Assembly (NCBI GenBank): GCA_951813575.1
Contig: OX638375.1
Coordinates: 744,001-808,000 of the forward strand
Direction: 5' to 3'
DNA length: 64,000 nucleotides
Source: Candidatus Binatia bacterium
GTDB lineage: Bacteria > Desulfobacterota > Binatia > UBA9968 > JAJDTQ01
The notes under the pieces are model-generated. The model had not been told where the DNA came from. It saw only the letters and a program-made list of their open reading frames with translations, and ran no database searches. The position numbers and the translations under genes were made by a program. Positions 53,450-61,914 of the stretch are shown piece after piece. Positions within the stretch are counted from its first letter, which is position 1. Each line of letters opens with the position of its first letter.

Positions 53450-53633
53450 ACCAAGACCTGAGGCCTGAAGACGGATGCCAGGGAAAGGGGTGCGAATCCC
53501 CTGCTGCCCCGCAACTGTAACGGCTACGAAAACCGCAACTCGAGCCACTGCCCGTCCGGCGGGTGGGAAGGCGCGGTGAGTAGGCCGGCAGCCGACACGG
53601 ACTGCCAGAAAGCCCAAGCCAGGAGACCTGTCC
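53450..53633 (+). promoter_or_regulatory. Cobalamin riboswitch upstream of btuB
   Basis: Core pieces are GGATGCCAGGGAAAGGGGTGCG, GAATCCCCTGCTGCCCCGCAACTGTAA around 53474-53520, and the B12 box AAGCCAGGAGACCTGTCC at 53616-53633. The 5' limit is approximate because P1 pairs less clearly than in the upstream copy. The btuB start lies 43 bases after the box, with a GGAAAGGAAG ribosome site in between. Confidence 0.93.
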
Positions 53634-53676
53634 CTCTTCCATCCACAATCCGCCTTCGCGGGAAAGGAAGATTGCC

Positions 53677-55635
53677 ATGAAGTTTCTCACCACGGGTGCC
53701 GTCACTCTTTTCGTCCTGCTGACCCTCCGGGCCGGCACCGCCAGCGCCCAGACGGCCGGCACGGGGCAACCGCCGCCAAGGCCGGCGGCCGGCGAAGAAA
53801 TCGAACAACTCCCGGAGATCGTGGTGTCGGCAAGCCGCGTACCGCTGGAAGCCAAGGCCGTGGGCAGCGCGGTCACGGTGATCACCGCCGAGGAGATCGA
53901 ACGCAAGCAGGCGCGAGTGGTGTCCGACCTGCTCCGGGAGGTGCCGGGGGTAGCGGTGCACCGGTCGGGTCCCCTGGGCACCCAGACGGCGGTGCGGATA
54001 CGCGGCGGCGAGACGGGACACACCCTCGTGATCATCGACGGAGTCAAGGTAAACGATCCGGCCGACGGCAATGCCACGTACAACTTCGGCCACCTGCTGA
54101 CCTCGAATGTCGAACGAATCGAAGTCCTGCGCGGACCGCAGAGCGGACTCTACGGCAGCGACGCCATTGGCGGGGTGATCAACATCGTCACCCGGAAGGG
54201 TCGCGGCCCCGCAACGGCGCGCCTTGGCGTGGAAGGCGGATCATTCGGAACAGCCAACATCATGACCGGCTTCCAAGGCGGGGGCGAAGGCTACCATTTC
54301 TCTCTGAGTGCCACGGGTTACAGGACTTCCGGAATTTCGATTGCCCCGGGACCGGAGAAGGATGGCTATCGGAACCAAACCTACAATGCCAGATTCGGCC
54401 TCGAATTGATGGAGGACCTGGAGCTGGAACTAACCGGCCGCTACGTGAGAACCAAACTGGAAACGGACGGTCAAAGCAGTTTCGGGGGAGCCACACCCGA
54501 CGACGGCGACGAGACGGACGGGGACCGATGGACCGGCCGGACCCAACTGAAGTACGGCCTGTTCGACGGCGCATGGAGTCATGCAGCAGGGGTAACCACC
54601 GTCCGGATGAAACGGGACTTCTTCGACGACAGCGCCGGCAGTCACAACAGGTTCGACGGCAGGAGGTTGCATGTCGACTACGAGACCAACGTCTTCTTTG
54701 ACACCCCGGCCGGGATCGAAGCGACCCATGCCGTGACTTTCCTGACCGAACGCGGGAAGGATTCCCACGTCACCGGCGACACCAGACCCAACTTTACGAA
54801 CCAGAGCTATTCGGGCGAGTACCAGATGGGGGTCGCGGACAGGCTCTTCTTGTCCGGCGGCGTTCGCCACGATGACAACGAGCGCTTCAAGAACACCTCC
54901 ACCTACCGGCTGACGGCCGCGTACTTGCATACCGCCAGCGGGACGCGACTACACGGCAGCTACGGCACCGGGGTCAAGAACCCCACCCTGTCGCACTCCT
55001 TCCAACGGTTCGGCCGGCTCGGTCCGAACCCCGACGTGCAGCCGGAGAAAAGCAAGGGTTGGGATATCGGGGTCGAGCAAGACCTCCTCGAAGGTCGCCT
55101 CTCGACGGATCTGACGTACTTCAACAGCCGGCCGACGGATCTGATCTACTGGAATGACGCCGGCACCACCGACTTCAACGACGACTTCTACGACAACCTG
55201 GAAGGCACCTCCAGGATTCGCGGCGTGGAGTTCAGCGTCAAGGCCAAGCCGGCGGAGGGAGTGAGCCTGGCCGCCCAGTACACCTACACCGACGCAAAGG
55301 ACGCACAAGGCCGGCCCCTCAGACGGCGGGCCAAGCATATCGCCAGCGCCAACGCCGGTTACGACCTTCTCAACGGCCGGGCCGCCATCGACCTGGGCAT
55401 CGACTACAACGGCAAGCAGGTGGACCAGTACCATAGCCCCAAGGTGCCGTCCTATGTCCTCGTGAATCTGGCGGGCAAGTACAGCGTCACCAAGGGGGTC
55501 GAGTTCTTCGGGCGGATCGAGAACCTCTTGGACAAGGACTACTATGAACTCCGTTCTTTCGAGATGCGGGAATTCCAGACCACGGGCATCGGCTTCTTCG
55601 CCGGCATTCGGGGAACCTTCGAGCTGCCCAGGTAA
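53677..55635 (+). CDS. btuB: TonB-dependent outer-membrane receptor, BtuB-like
   Basis: 652 residues with signal peptide (LFVLLTLRAGTASAQ), a TonB-box region (EQLPEIVVSASR), plug domain (VITAEEIERKQ, DLLREVPGVAVHRSGPLG, RIRGGETGHTLVIIDGVKVNDP, RIEVLRGPQSGLYGSDAIGGVINIVT) and a 22-strand barrel whose last strand ends in Phe-Glu-Leu-Pro-Arg. The riboswitch directly upstream, and tonB beside it, indicate corrinoid uptake. Takes vitamin B12 across the outer membrane for hand-over to BtuFCD. The stop is 3 bases from the end of the convergent adenine deaminase gene. Confidence 0.94.
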   Translation: MKFLTTGAVTLFVLLTLRAGTASAQTAGTGQPPPRPAAGEEIEQLPEIVVSASRVPLEAKAVGSAVTVITAEEIERKQARVVSDLLREVPGVAVHRSGPLGTQTAVRIRGGETGHTLVIIDGVKVNDPADGNATYNFGHLLTSNVERIEVLRGPQSGLYGSDAIGGVINIVTRKGRGPATARLGVEGGSFGTANIMTGFQGGGEGYHFSLSATGYRTSGISIAPGPEKDGYRNQTYNARFGLELMEDLELELTGRYVRTKLETDGQSSFGGATPDDGDETDGDRWTGRTQLKYGLFDGAWSHAAGVTTVRMKRDFFDDSAGSHNRFDGRRLHVDYETNVFFDTPAGIEATHAVTFLTERGKDSHVTGDTRPNFTNQSYSGEYQMGVADRLFLSGGVRHDDNERFKNTSTYRLTAAYLHTASGTRLHGSYGTGVKNPTLSHSFQRFGRLGPNPDVQPEKSKGWDIGVEQDLLEGRLSTDLTYFNSRPTDLIYWNDAGTTDFNDDFYDNLEGTSRIRGVEFSVKAKPAEGVSLAAQYTYTDAKDAQGRPLRRRAKHIASANAGYDLLNGRAAIDLGIDYNGKQVDQYHSPKVPSYVLVNLAGKYSVTKGVEFFGRIENLLDKDYYELRSFEMREFQTTGIGFFAGIRGTFELPR

Positions 55636-55638
55636 CCG

Positions 55639-57402
55639 TCACTCGGCCAGCAGCGGGACGATGCGGCGTTCCTTGGCGCGCACCAAGCCGCGGCCGGTGA
55701 TGCGGAGTTCCGGGAGGGTGACGAAGGTCAGGAAACAGAGGGCGTAGAGCGGCTTCGAAAACGTGCTGCCCCGCTCTCTCAGGGCCTGCTGCACGGCGGC
55801 GAGCTTCTCGCCCACGTCGTGCCAGGGTTCCAGGGAGAAGAGGCCGCCGATGGGAAACGGGATCTCTTCGAGGACGCGGCCCTTGTCCACCAGGGCAACG
55901 CCGCCGCCGGATTCCAGCAGGAGATTGGCGCAGTAGGCCATGTCGTAGTCGCTTGAGCCCGCTACCAGCAGCGTATACTCGTCGAGGTTGACGGTGGTGC
56001 CCACCGCGCCGATGTCCGCTCCCAGGCCCCGGATGAAGCCGAAGGCGGGGCTGAAACCTTCCCGGCGGTCGAACACCGCCACCTTGAGGAGATCGTTCTC
56101 CACGTCCGCCGGAATGACCCCGCCCGCGCAAGCCACCTCGACGACTCGTTCCCGGGTGATGGTCTGGTTGACGAGATCCATCACCCGGACGCGGGCGCGG
56201 GAGTCCTCGCAGCGGATCCTCATGTCGTCGGCCGCCACCGGCAGGCGGAAGGCGGTCTTGAGCCCCATGCCGTCGGGAAAGGGAGGCGGGACGGCATCCA
56301 CTGTGGACTCGCCGTCCTCGGCCAGGAGCTCGCCGCCGATGAACGTGGCGCCCACGCTCACGGTTTCCAAGTCGTCCAGCAGCACGAAGTCGGCGAAGCG
56401 TCCGGGCGCCAGGCCGCCGATGTCCTGTTCGAGGCCCGAGTACGTCGCCGGGTGCAGCGTAGCGGCCTGGATGGCCCTCGCCGGGGCGAGCCCGCATTCC
56501 ACGGCCCGCCGGATCACGTGGTCCATGTGGCCGTGCGCGGCCACGTCGTCGGGAGCCATGCCGTCGGTCACGAGGATCAGCCGGCCGGTGTCCACGCCGG
56601 CCGCGAGCAGCGGCTTGAGGGTGGCTTCCAGGTCCTGGCGGAAGGAACCCTCCCGCAGCATGGTCCAGTAGCCCAGCCTCAGCCGTGCCAGTGCGTCCTC
56701 ACCGCTGATGGGCTCGTGGCACGACGACACCGAGGCGGCGGCGATGGCGTTGAGGCGGCGGTCCCGGGCCCCGGCGGTGTGGCCGTGGACGATCTTGCCC
56801 CGGCCGAGGGTCATGTCGATGCGCGCCAGCAGGTCCGGGTCCCCCTGCACCAGCCGGAGCCAGGAGACCACCTCGCCGAGCCCCAGCACGCGGGGATCCT
56901 CCAGGGTTTCCGCCACCTCCCGGTCGGAGAGTGATTCGGTGCGGCACAACAGCGGGTCCTGGGGCGCCGCCATGGAGATCAAGGTGTAGACCCGGAGCGG
57001 GTGGGCCGCCACCTCGTCCAGGAAGAGCCGCATGCCGGCGAGGCCGAAGGCCACGGTGTGCTCGTCACAGGAGGCCATGAGCGCGGTGGTGCCCCGGGGC
57101 GCGTAGGCCTGCAACAGCTCGAACGGGCGGCAGAAGTGGCCGATGTGGGTGTGGGCGTCGATGAAGCCGGGGGCGATCCACCGGCCCCGGGCGTCGACGA
57201 CCCGGGTCTCCTCGCCCCGCGTGTGGTCTGCGCCGGGGCCCACGTAACAGATCCGGCCGCCGCTCACGGCCATCTCCAGGCCGTCCAGCACCTCGCCGGT
57301 GTAGACGTTGACCAGTCGCCCGCCGGTCACCACCTGGTCGGCCTTGACCTCGCCCATGCTGGCCCGGATCAGTCGCTCGATGGTCTCTCTGTTTTTCTCC
57401 AT
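55639..57402 (-). CDS. ade: Adenine deaminase
   Basis: Converts adenine to hypoxanthine. 587 residues: the amidohydrolase barrel with metal ligands in DAHTHIGHF and HGHTAGARD, ILVTDGMAPDDVAAHGHMDHVIR with the conserved Asp, and ATLHPATYSGLEQDIGGLAPGRFADFVLLDD. A C-terminal adenine-deaminase domain (LVNQTITRERV, GFIRGLGADIGAVGTTVNLDEYTLLVAGSSDYDM, VLEEIPFPIGGLFS) distinguishes it from other amidohydrolases. Length matches AdeC. It has its own transcription unit facing btuB. Confidence 0.94.
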   Translation of the reverse strand: MEKNRETIERLIRASMGEVKADQVVTGGRLVNVYTGEVLDGLEMAVSGGRICYVGPGADHTRGEETRVVDARGRWIAPGFIDAHTHIGHFCRPFELLQAYAPRGTTALMASCDEHTVAFGLAGMRLFLDEVAAHPLRVYTLISMAAPQDPLLCRTESLSDREVAETLEDPRVLGLGEVVSWLRLVQGDPDLLARIDMTLGRGKIVHGHTAGARDRRLNAIAAASVSSCHEPISGEDALARLRLGYWTMLREGSFRQDLEATLKPLLAAGVDTGRLILVTDGMAPDDVAAHGHMDHVIRRAVECGLAPARAIQAATLHPATYSGLEQDIGGLAPGRFADFVLLDDLETVSVGATFIGGELLAEDGESTVDAVPPPFPDGMGLKTAFRLPVAADDMRIRCEDSRARVRVMDLVNQTITRERVVEVACAGGVIPADVENDLLKVAVFDRREGFSPAFGFIRGLGADIGAVGTTVNLDEYTLLVAGSSDYDMAYCANLLLESGGGVALVDKGRVLEEIPFPIGGLFSLEPWHDVGEKLAAVQQALRERGSTFSKPLYALCFLTFVTLPELRITGRGLVRAKERRIVPLLAE

Positions 57403-57443
57403 GGACCTTGCTTCAGGTTGAGCCGTTGCCGTAACATGGCCGC

Positions 57444-58199
57444 GTGACGAACCTGGTGCTGCGCAACATCGGCAAGCGTTTCGGGCCGGTGACCGCCGTG
57501 GACGGCTTCGACCTCGCCGTGGACCAGGGGGAGTTCCTGGTCATCATCGGCGAGAGCGGCTGCGGCAAGACCACGCTGCTGCGCATCATCGCCGGACTGG
57601 AGACCCCGGACACCGGCGAGGTCCTCATCGGCGGCGTGCCGGTGAACGACGTGCCGCCCGGTCGCCGGGACGTGCAGCTCATCTTCCAGAGCTACGCGCT
57701 TTGGCCCCACATGCGCGTGTTCGAGGACCGCAAGTACGCCAACCTCACCCTGCCGCTGCGGATCCGCAAGTGGTCGGTGGGGGCCATCCGCGAGCTCATC
57801 CGGCCCCTGGCCAAGGCCCTCAACATCGAGGAGCAGCTGTTCGACCGCAAGCCCCCGGAGCTGTCCGCGGGCCAGCAGCAACGGGTGGCCCTGGCCCGGG
57901 CCATGACCACGTATCCGCGGATCATGCTGATGGACGAACCCCTCAGCAATCTCGACCCGCCCAACCGCCGCCGGGTCCGGGCAGAGATCCGCGCGTTCCA
58001 CAAGGAACAGCGCCTCACCACCCTTTTCGTCACCCACAACCTGGAGGACGCGCTGGAACTGGGCGACCGCATCGCGCTCATGCACGAGGGACGCCTGGAG
58101 CAGGTGGGAACGGCCGAGAGCCTCATGCGGCACCCCGCCAACGAGTACGTCAGCGACTACTTCCGCGTCCGGCCCTCCTACGGCGTACCCTTCCAATAG
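57444..58199 (+). CDS. ABC transporter ATP-binding protein (MalK/PotA-type core)
   Basis: 251 residues starting at a GTG: Walker A VIIGESGCGKTTLLRIIAG, Q-loop QLIFQSYALWPHMRVFED, signature LSAGQQQRVALARAMTTYP, Walker B RIMLMDEPLSNLDPPNRRRVR and H-loop LFVTHNLEDALELGD. It lacks the C-terminal TOBE regulatory domain of MalK/PotA (usually 350-plus residues). No permease is next to it. It might serve the two-domain permease at 17840-19609, which lacks an ATPase, but the distance makes this a guess. Confidence 0.9.
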   Translation: MTNLVLRNIGKRFGPVTAVDGFDLAVDQGEFLVIIGESGCGKTTLLRIIAGLETPDTGEVLIGGVPVNDVPPGRRDVQLIFQSYALWPHMRVFEDRKYANLTLPLRIRKWSVGAIRELIRPLAKALNIEEQLFDRKPPELSAGQQQRVALARAMTTYPRIMLMDEPLSNLDPPNRRRVRAEIRAFHKEQRLTTLFVTHNLEDALELGDRIALMHEGRLEQVGTAESLMRHPANEYVSDYFRVRPSYGVPFQ

Positions 58200-58214
58200 T
58201 CCGCGAGAAACGCC

Positions 58215-59204
58215 TCAGATCTTGAACGCCTCGCGGGTGTTGGACGCGTAGAGGCTCTCCAGGTCCACGGGGTTCTTGATCACGCCTTGCTCCAGCAAAT
58301 AGGAGTGAAAGGTCTCCAAAGTCTTGCGGTTGCTCTCGAAGCCGTAGGGCCAGTAGTCCTCGCCCATGAGGTCCACCGTCTCCTCGTACTCGAACAGGTA
58401 CCAGAGTTGGTGCGTGCGCAGCACGTTGGTGTCGTAGATCTGCGACACGCACAGGTCCTTGGCCTGGCAGAACGCCTTGTAGAGGTTCTGGGTCACCCAC
58501 GGGTGCGCCTCGTGGATCTCCCGGCGCACCACGATGCAGTGCATGATGGGGAACAGGCCGGTGCGGCGGAAGTAGTCCATCTCCGCGGCGCGGCAGTCCT
58601 CGAAAAGGCGGGTGATGCCCGGGGCCCGCCGCACGAAGCAGGACGGCATGCGCGCGGACACCAAGGCGTCGATGTCGCCCTTCTCCAGCATGTCGTCGAG
58701 GGTCCGCTCTTCCTCGGTGTCGATCTCCACCCCGGCCGGAGCGTCGAAGGGCACCCGGTCCTTGCGTCCCGGCTGCTCAACCCCGCCCTGGATCCAGTGA
58801 ACGTCCTTCGCTTCCACGCCGTAGTCGTGCTGGAGCATCCCCCGGACCCACACGGACGCCGTCATGGTGTACTCGGGCACGCCCACGCGCCGTCCCTTGA
58901 GGTCCTCGGGCTTCTTGATGCCGGACGCCGTGTTCACGAAGATGCAGCGGTGGCGGAACATGCGGGAGGGGAACACCGGGATGGCGATGAACGGCTGGTG
59001 GCCGCGGGAGGCGTCCACGTGGTACGCGCCCATGGACATCTCGGCGGCGTCGAACTCCTGGAAATGGAGCATGCGCCAGAAGATCTCCTCCACCGGCAGC
59101 GCCACGTAGTTAAGATCGATGCCCTCGGGCTTCACCAACCCGTCCTTCAGCGCCCGGGTGCGGTCATAGTCCTCACATGCCAGCGTCAGCTCGATGTTCC
59201 CCAT
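58215..59204 (-). CDS. 4,5-dihydroxyphthalate decarboxylase-like (NMT1/THI5 superfamily) protein
   Basis: 329 residues from the second ATG (59204), four bases after a GGAGGA site. It has no signal peptide. Segments NIELTLACEDYDRTRALKDG, PEGIDLNYVALPVEEIFWRML, EFDAAEMSMGAYHV, AIPVFPSRMFRHRCIFVN, LKGRRVGVPEYTMTASVWVRG and GGVEQPGRKDRV closely resemble the Pht5-type 4,5-dihydroxyphthalate decarboxylases, which share a fold with ABC binding proteins. Lack of an export signal favours a cytosolic enzyme. The Rieske phthalate-type oxygenase is far away (22248-23468), so a shared pathway is possible but unproven. Confidence 0.84.
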   Translation of the reverse strand: MGNIELTLACEDYDRTRALKDGLVKPEGIDLNYVALPVEEIFWRMLHFQEFDAAEMSMGAYHVDASRGHQPFIAIPVFPSRMFRHRCIFVNTASGIKKPEDLKGRRVGVPEYTMTASVWVRGMLQHDYGVEAKDVHWIQGGVEQPGRKDRVPFDAPAGVEIDTEEERTLDDMLEKGDIDALVSARMPSCFVRRAPGITRLFEDCRAAEMDYFRRTGLFPIMHCIVVRREIHEAHPWVTQNLYKAFCQAKDLCVSQIYDTNVLRTHQLWYLFEYEETVDLMGEDYWPYGFESNRKTLETFHSYLLEQGVIKNPVDLESLYASNTREAFKI

Positions 59205-59241
59205 CATTCCTCCGAAATCACCTTTTTGCGCGGCCCCTTCT

Positions 59242-59288
59242 CTGGATCCCGAATCAAGCCTGCCCCGGGCCTGACCCGGGGTCCGGGA
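59242..59288. repeat. Degenerate copy of the REP-like 29-bp unit
   Basis: Intergenic sequence with GCCCCGGGCCTGACCCGGGGTCC, sharing the CCCGGGCxTGACCCGGGGTCC core of the units at 36806-36834 and 40501-40529, preceded by an inverted half (TGGATCCCGAATCAAGCC). It lies between the decarboxylase-like and aminotransferase genes, both on the minus strand. Confidence 0.7.
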
Positions 59289-59296
59289 CGACGTTT

Positions 59297-60472
59297 CTAC
59301 AGTTTCGCGAGGCTCGCCTCCATGCGGTCCATGGCCTCCTCGATGTTCTCGTAGGAGTTGGAGTAGGCCAGCCGGATGTATCCTTCGCCGTAGCGGCCGA
59401 AGGCGCTGCCGGGCACGGTGGCCACGTAGGCGTCTTCCAGCAGGTGCATGGCCACATCCTCGGACGACCGGCCCAGGGCGCCGATGTCGGGGAAGGCATA
59501 GAAGGCGCCTTCCGGCACCGCGCACTCGATGCCCTTCATGGCCCTGAGCCGCCGCAGGATAAGCTCACGGCGCCGGGCGAATTCCAGACGCATCTCTTCC
59601 ACGCAGCCCTGCGGCCCCTCGTAGGCGGCCGCGGCACCGTACTGGCCGAACGAGGTGGCGCACAGCACCGTATACTGGTGAACGCGGATGAGTACGTCCA
59701 TGAGGTTCCGGGGCGCGGCGATATAGCCCAGGCGCCAGCCGGTCATGGAGTAGCTCTTGGAAAAGCCGTTCACCACCAGCGTGCGCTCGCGCATGCCCGG
59801 CAGGATTCCGATGCTGTGGTGCTCGGCGCCGTCGTACAGCAGCTTCTCGTAGATCTCGTCGGACAGCACCAGCAGGTCATGCTCCCGGGCCAGCGCCGCC
59901 AGCGCCTCCAGACGGCCCCGGTCGAGCACCGCGCCGGTGGGGTTGTGGGGGCTCATCACCACCATCATGCGGGTGCGCGGCGTCACCAGGCGCGCCACGT
60001 CGTCCGCGTCCATGCGAAAATCGTTTTCCGCCCGGAGCGGCACGCTCACCGGCACGCCCCCGCCCAAGGTGACGCAATGGAAGTAGTTGAGCCAGGACGG
60101 GTCCGGCACCAGCACCTCGTCACCCTTGTCGATGAACGCCATGACGGCCATGAACACCGCCTCGTTGGCGCCGATGGTGACGGCGATCTCCCCGTTCTCG
60201 TCGAAGTCCAGCCCGTTGTCCGAGCGGAGCTTGGCGGCGATGGCGCGGGTGATCTCCGGCACGCCGTAGTTGGAGGTGTAGTGGACCTTGCCTTCGTCCA
60301 GCGCCTTTTGGGCCGCCGCCTTGATGTGGCCCGGTGTGTCGAAATCGGGGCGGCCGATCTCCAGGTGGATCACCGGCTTCCCCTCTCCCTCGAGCTCCCA
60401 CGCCCGTGCCATCATCTTCCGAATGCCCGAGAACGGCACCCCCTCCATCCGCCGTGCTTGCCGCGTCATCAT
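59297..60472 (-). CDS. Class I/II PLP-dependent aminotransferase (AspC-like)
   Basis: 391 residues from the ATG at 60472. The fold-type I aminotransferase motifs are IHLEIGRPDFDTPGHIKAAA, YTSNYGVPEITRAIA, MSPHNPTGAVLD, the PLP lysine in VNGFSKSYSMTGWRLGYIA, and the C-terminal Arg in GEGYIRLAYSNSYENIEEAM. Close to aspartate/aromatic aminotransferases of subgroup Ib; specificity not determined. It begins 10 bases after the KDPG aldolase stop on the same strand, so both are likely in one unit with the SDR and hydantoinase genes. Confidence 0.9.
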   Translation of the reverse strand: MMTRQARRMEGVPFSGIRKMMARAWELEGEGKPVIHLEIGRPDFDTPGHIKAAAQKALDEGKVHYTSNYGVPEITRAIAAKLRSDNGLDFDENGEIAVTIGANEAVFMAVMAFIDKGDEVLVPDPSWLNYFHCVTLGGGVPVSVPLRAENDFRMDADDVARLVTPRTRMMVVMSPHNPTGAVLDRGRLEALAALAREHDLLVLSDEIYEKLLYDGAEHHSIGILPGMRERTLVVNGFSKSYSMTGWRLGYIAAPRNLMDVLIRVHQYTVLCATSFGQYGAAAAYEGPQGCVEEMRLEFARRRELILRRLRAMKGIECAVPEGAFYAFPDIGALGRSSEDVAMHLLEDAYVATVPGSAFGRYGEGYIRLAYSNSYENIEEAMDRMEASLAKL

Positions 60473-60482
60473 TCGCCTTGGG

Positions 60483-61133
60483 TCAGGAAGCGGAGGCGGA
60501 CAGCGCCTCGTCCACCAGCGCCACGAACTCCCTGGACTTGGCCACCAGACCGTCATGGCCCTCCCTGGCCAGCACGTCGGCCAGAAAGGCGCTGCCCAGG
60601 ACGATGCCGGTGACGCCCAAGGTCGCGTATTCCGAGACGTTGTCCTGGTTGACGCCGCCCGAGACCATGAACCGTGCTTCGGGGAAGGGTCCCAACATCT
60701 GCCGGATGAAGTGCGGCCCGCCGGCGGTGTCCGCCGGAAAGATCTTCACCAGGTCGGCGCCGGCGCGCAACGCCCGTACGATTTCCGTCGGCGTCGCCCC
60801 GGCGGGGATCGACGCCACCCCAGCCTCGCGGCAAAGCGGCACCAGGTCCAGCTCCAGGCTGGGCGAGACGATGAAGCGCGCGCCCGCCTCGATGCCCGTG
60901 TGGGCCTGTTCCTCGGACAGCACGGTGCCGGCGCCCACGTGCACCTGGCCCTCGCCTGCCAGCGTCCGGATGACCTCCGCCGCCCCGGGGACGGTGAAGG
61001 TCACCTCCACGAACCGCACGCCGGCCTCGCCCACGGCCCGGGCGGTGGCCAGGGCCTCCTCCGCGGTCCTGGAACGGATCACCGCCACCAGGCGGTGCGC
61101 CTGCATGGCGGTCATCAACTCCGTCTTGGTCAT
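60483..61133 (-). CDS. eda: Bifunctional 2-dehydro-3-deoxyphosphogluconate / 4-hydroxy-2-oxoglutarate aldolase
   Basis: 216 residues of the class I KDPG/KHG aldolase family: N-terminal HRLVAVIRSRTAEEA, FVEVTFTVPGA with the catalytic Glu region, HVGAGTVLSEEQA, SPSLELDLVPLCREAG, and ADLVKIFPADTAGGP with the Schiff-base Lys. RFMVSGGVNQDN follows. Cleaves KDPG (Entner-Doudoroff) or related keto acids; in this catabolic setting a sugar-acid or keto-acid breakdown role is likely. 13 bases downstream of the SDR gene. Confidence 0.92.
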   Translation of the reverse strand: MTKTELMTAMQAHRLVAVIRSRTAEEALATARAVGEAGVRFVEVTFTVPGAAEVIRTLAGEGQVHVGAGTVLSEEQAHTGIEAGARFIVSPSLELDLVPLCREAGVASIPAGATPTEIVRALRAGADLVKIFPADTAGGPHFIRQMLGPFPEARFMVSGGVNQDNVSEYATLGVTGIVLGSAFLADVLAREGHDGLVAKSREFVALVDEALSASAS

Positions 61134-61146
61134 GGAAGGTCCCTGC

Positions 61147-61914
61147 TCAGCTCAGGCTCAGCCCGCCGTCCACCAGCAGGGTCTGGCCGGTGACGAAATC
61201 GCCGCCGGTGATCAGGCCCAGGATGGCGCCCGCCACCTCTTCCGGCTTCCCCACCCGCTTGAGCGGATAGTTGGCGGAGGCGCGGTCGATGATGTCCTCG
61301 TAGTCCGCGCCGTAGTGGTCGCGCATCCACTGGGTGTCCGTGAACGCGGGCGCCACGGCGTTGACCCGGATCTCGGGCCCCAGGGCCACGGCAAGGCCGC
61401 GGGTCAGGTAGATGAGCCCGGCCTTGGCGGTGCCGTAGGCCAGCGACGACATGGTGGAAGGGGCGATAACGCCCGAGATGGAAGACACGTTGACGATCAT
61501 GCCGCCGGCGGCTTTCAGGTGCGGCGCCGCCGCCCTGGCGCACCGGTAGGCGCCCTTCACGTTGACGTCGAGGGTCATGTCCCAGATCTCGTCGGTCAAC
61601 GCCTCCATGTCCGTGATCGGCACCCAGCGGGTGATGCCGGCGTTGTTCACCAGGACGTCCAGGCGCCCGAACCGCTCCACCGTCCGATCCACCATGCCGC
61701 GCACGTGGCCGTCGTCCCTCACGTCCCCGTGCACGCACAGCGCCTCGGTGCCCAGCTCCCGCACCTCCGCCGCCAGGCCCTCCGCCTGGTCCTTGGCAGA
61801 CCGGTAGTTGATGGCCACCCCCGCCGCTCCGGCCCGCGCCAGCTCCAGGACCGTCGCCCGGCCGATGCCGGTGGCCGCCCCGGTGACGAGGGCGATGCGT
61901 TCGGAAAGAATCAC
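61147..61914 (-). CDS. SDR family oxidoreductase
   Basis: 255 residues from a GTG at 61914 that overlaps the hydantoinase B stop (GTGA). Classical SDR: ALVTGAATGIGRATVL, DVLVNNAGITRWVP, IVNVSSISGV and the YxxxK catalytic pair in LAYGTAKAGLIYLTRG; C-terminal GGDFVTGQTLLVDGG. It resembles FabG-type 3-oxoacyl reductases and sugar dehydrogenases; substrate unknown. The frame is open well upstream, but that part is antisense-like low-quality sequence inside hyuB. Confidence 0.93.
   Translation of the reverse strand: MILSERIALVTGAATGIGRATVLELARAGAAGVAINYRSAKDQAEGLAAEVRELGTEALCVHGDVRDDGHVRGMVDRTVERFGRLDVLVNNAGITRWVPITDMEALTDEIWDMTLDVNVKGAYRCARAAAPHLKAAGGMIVNVSSISGVIAPSTMSSLAYGTAKAGLIYLTRGLAVALGPEIRVNAVAPAFTDTQWMRDHYGADYEDIIDRASANYPLKRVGKPEEVAGAILGLITGGDFVTGQTLLVDGGLSLS

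Noticed and set aside
53524-54093. Minus-strand open frames opposite the btuB 5' end
   Set aside because: They overlap a riboswitch and a conserved receptor gene; no family resemblance.
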